64,000 bases of DNA from Siderastrea siderea (lineage: Eukaryota; Cnidaria; Anthozoa; Scleractinia; Rhizangiidae): positions 16,277,183 through 16,341,182 of the forward strand of contig OZ034972.1 in NCBI GenBank assembly GCA_964030785.1. Reading direction: 5' to 3'. How positions within the stretch are numbered: the first letter of the stretch is position 1; each line of letters opens with the position of its first letter. The notes under the pieces were generated by a model. That model ran no database searches and was not told the DNA's origin. It saw nothing but the letters and a program-made list of their open reading frames with translations. Of this stretch, positions 61,096 to 64,000 are shown piece after piece. The position numbers were made by a program, and so were the translations under genes.

Positions 61096-64000
61096 GTATG
61101 TGCATGTAAATTACCCTCAACCCTTCATGTACAACTGGCAGTAATTGTTTATTGAAATGGTAACCCTTTCACATCCCTGGTACAATTTTACAACCTCTTT
61201 CTTACACCTGAAAGAGTAACCAAAAAAGTAAATTAGTCATTGCTTTTTAAGGTGAACAGCTTGGTAAAAGGTAGATTTTGACTATTTTTTCTCACATAAA
61301 CAATGCATTATTTTGAAGAATTTTTCCAGAAAAGAACCATACCTCTGCCAGGGAAGGTTGTTTAATGGATTGTACCCCTCCACCCCTCTGCAAATTCCAA
61401 TTTAGCTTCCTACTTTCCTTTTTAAAAATTGGCTTTTGGGACCCCTCCATTTGGAATTTCCAATGATTATCGTGATCCAGTGGTCTATATTTAAATAAAT
61501 GTAAAGAAGATCCTCGCAGTTATTAATTATTAACGCAACCTATGCAGTTGCGAAAAGAAAGCCTGAAAAAATCAGGCTTCCCGGGATTCGAACCCTGACC
61601 TCTGCGATACCGGTGCAGCGCTCTAACCAATTGAGCAAACAAGCCAACTGGGAGCTGGTCATTAAATTGGTTCATAATATACCCGGGAAAGATGAAGATG
61701 AAATTATGAATATATGAAATTCACATATTCGAACTGCGGAATGAATTGCATTTGAGACAAAATTATTTTGCGATATTGTCGTCTCAAAATACTGGCTTTT
61801 GATTGCTTCAAAAACTGTCATAACAACGTGGCCAAAGTCAAACTTCAAAACTTTTCTTCGCAAAACTGCCAGCAAAATTTCAGTTTTTGCTCAGTAATGT
61901 AGTTGGAAAAACCTTTATTACAATGTGATTCATCCCTGCAAGCAACTTACCTTGACAGATTGCCCAAAATGTGAGTGCTAAAACTTTGAAACTGTGTATT
62001 TTTTCTTTGTGATGCACGCGCTGTATTGCGCTGTCATTTGTGTTCCACTTTTAGCCTGGAAAAGAAGTTGATTTTCACGTAATTCTATTATTTTGTTGAT
62101 CCCTGTCATTTGAAAAAAGTTACGTTGATGTACTGAAAGAGTTAATTTTGTTTCATTAGGTATTTTTGGTTGAAAAAGTGGCAAATTCGAACTTTTTGCT
62201 GCCAAAGCAAAATTGTTTTGTTGAGCAAGTATCATGCATGCAAATCTTCACGGCGAGTGAGAATTTCCATTTTGATCAACAAAAATTATTGTTCGGGCTT
62301 ATTGTTTTTTCGCAAAAAAGAGACATGGATTGCGATAAAAAACTAAATTCGATTTTGAGACGACATTATGACTTGATAATGACTTTGTCGCTTCATGATT
62401 CCGCCCAATACGGAATATATTTTCTCCCAACTAGCCGTCATTATGAAGCCATAATGCCATCTCAAAATCAAATTCAGTTTATACTTATTCCCTCGGGGTG
62501 GGTATGGATAATTTTGGAAAAACCTCCTCATTCCATGGTATGATTTTGACCGTGTTTCCAATGCTCAACAAAAACTTGAATTTGCTTGCCCAAGCCAATT
62601 TCTCACTTGCCCCTGTATCCTCCTGTCGATTTCATGAAACTGTTCTTGCTAGTGCTTAACATTAATGTTTACAGAGTGAATGCACTTAGTTAGACTATAA
62701 CGGGATTGAAGCAGTGTGATCTCTGCATTCCAGTATTTTAGTCTTGCTCTTGTCTTAAGCAGTAAAAATTAAAGGTTTGTGCAAGCTTGATTGAATATAC
62801 AAATTCTCTCGAGAGCAACTTTAGGTGATCATTAACTCCTAAGTAGTTAACTACCACAACAGCAACAACCATCATCGTTTTTATACACTTGTACAAATGA
62901 ATTTTACAGGGATGATAGTCTGTTGATAAACACTGCAACTGAGGAAGATTGGAACACTGCATAGATCAGAGTTTAAATGGTTTTATTTTTAACATACGTG
63001 TAAGAGTAGGTATTAATTTAGGATTAAGTGAATTGGAAAAACCCTCAAGAAAATTAGGAAGACATTGACGGTTAAATAAAGCATTGGTCTAAATGTGTAA
63101 CAGACCATGTTCGTGGCAGTTTTGGATCACGTGTTAGGCAACCAGTGTAGTTCTAGGATCATCATCTTTCCAGACCTCGGAGCATGATAACCCTGAATTA
63201 GCCTTTGATTGTTTGATATATTAACTTTACCACAGAAGCAATTTATCAACACATTCAAAATTTTATATAAAATGCAAGCTCAAGCTTATATATTTACTCC
63301 ACTTTATCTGCAGCACAGATAAATAATAATAAAGAAAAGACTGACGCATGAAGGATCTGCTAACAGTTAGTAGATTTTTGCCTTAAAATCAAAAAAGGCT
63401 TTCCAGTTTAAGCACAAAACTAAGGCCATTTTTGCTACAGCAGCATTTTCATCGCACGTTCGCTGAACTTTGTAAAGGCTATCCCCATAAAATGTTTCGT
63501 TTCCCATCTCCTTCCCTCTATGAAAGTGGGTTGGTCATCGGGCAAAAAAAAAAGAGAATTGACTGAGGGAGCCTGAGTCCAAGAAAAGCCTGGATGCTAA
63601 GTAAGAAGGTCACACATGCACTTTTGCTTGCTAATGTTTCCCTAATCCTTTCCTTATGTACAGTGAAGGAATGTTCTCCAAGTGTTTCTTGTGGATTAGT
63701 TGTAGATTAACAAAATCACAAAGAGTTCTTGTTAACCGCTCATAAAATTCATCAATGAAAAGTTGTTGTTTCAAGAGTTGCTCAAGGTCATTTACGAAGG
63801 TGATTTGGATGTGCGTGTCACTTGCCGAGAGGGTTTTTAAAGCCTAGGGATGCAGAACCAAAAGACTTTGTTTCTGTTGACCTGTTATTTGTTAAATATA
63901 TTAGAAAAAGAAGTCGAAAATAGGTTCTTTTTCCCTGGGTACAGGATATGTGCCTGTCAGTTTTTGTTCCAGTTACACAATGCAGTGTAACAAAACCTTT
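61096..64000 (+). other. intron 3 of the PH-domain gene (to the window end)
   Basis: After GTATGT at 61096 I could not identify the next exon. The stretch contains the SINE copy at 61502-61745, and a GAGACGA(C/A)-rich pair near 61778-61792 and 62357-62365. No BTK motif, SH3, SH2 or kinase segment was recognised. Confidence 0.6.
61502..61745 (-). repeat. tRNA-derived SINE (best copy in window)
   Basis: On the minus strand a tRNA-like unit starts near 61646 with GGCTTGTTTGCTCAATTGG (A-box-like) and ends with GGTTCGAATCCCGGGAAGCC (B-box, acceptor pairing GGCTT/AAGCC). The anticodon-arm region reads CTGCACCGGTATCGCAG. It is preceded by CCGCAGTTCGAATATGTG and followed by a CCTGATTTTTTCAGG hairpin and GCAACTGCATAGGTTGC. 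The position-33 base and stem mismatches argue against a functional tRNA gene. Confidence 0.75.

Noticed and set aside
61575..61646. functional tRNA gene on the minus strand
   Set aside because: Base 33 is not T, the anticodon stem has a mismatch, and the unit is embedded in conserved SINE arms shared with other copies. A SINE head explains it better.
63661..63709. fourth exon of the PH gene (after GTACAG at 63661)
   Set aside because: The frame would be open for only 16 codons before a stop and shows no resemblance to the expected PH end or Zn motif.

Overview
The window is nuclear DNA of an animal, most likely an anthozoan cnidarian and probably a stony coral. The evidence is AT-rich sequence, genes with many short exons and GT-AG introns, metazoan gene families, and dense DNA-transposon and SINE relics, including a tRNA-headed repeat that resembles interspersed repeats I remember from coral genomes. 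The species assignment is inference; no database was available.

Four host genes can be reconstructed exon by exon. On the minus strand, 26430 to 6588 carries a complete 25-exon ubiquitin-specific protease of the USP4/USP11/USP15 group (DUSP, UBL, split catalytic domain; about 949 residues). Also on the minus strand, 37460 to 28201 carries a complete 17-exon neprilysin-like M13 zinc metallopeptidase (734 residues) with two GC-AG introns. On the plus strand, 40153 to 45667 carries a complete three-exon arfaptin (362 residues). On the plus strand from 55588, the first three coding exons of a PH-domain protein, best matched to Tec/BTK-type PH domains, continue beyond the window.

Between arfaptin and the PH gene lies a 6.2-kb tyrosine-recombinase retrotransposon (47679-53855, coding on the minus strand) of the Ngaro/DIRS order: Gag-like ORF, reverse transcriptase-RNase H, tyrosine recombinase. 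It has the split direct repeat arrangement A1-ORFs-B1-A2-spacer-B2. The two A repeats look identical and the two B repeats differ at one base, so insertion was recent. Immediately beside it is the 3' tail of a LINE ORF2, itself interrupted by a 233-bp transposon with a 9-bp target duplication.

The remaining sequence is introns and intergenic DNA filled with short DNA transposons. Classes seen are elements with 9-bp target duplications and long inverted repeats, one with ten-base minisatellite arms; two elements flanked by TTAA; a TA-flanked element; a Tigger-like element; several fold-backs; and a family with C/G-homopolymer termini that has left a 19-base palindromic remnant. 1-6587 contains no supported gene.
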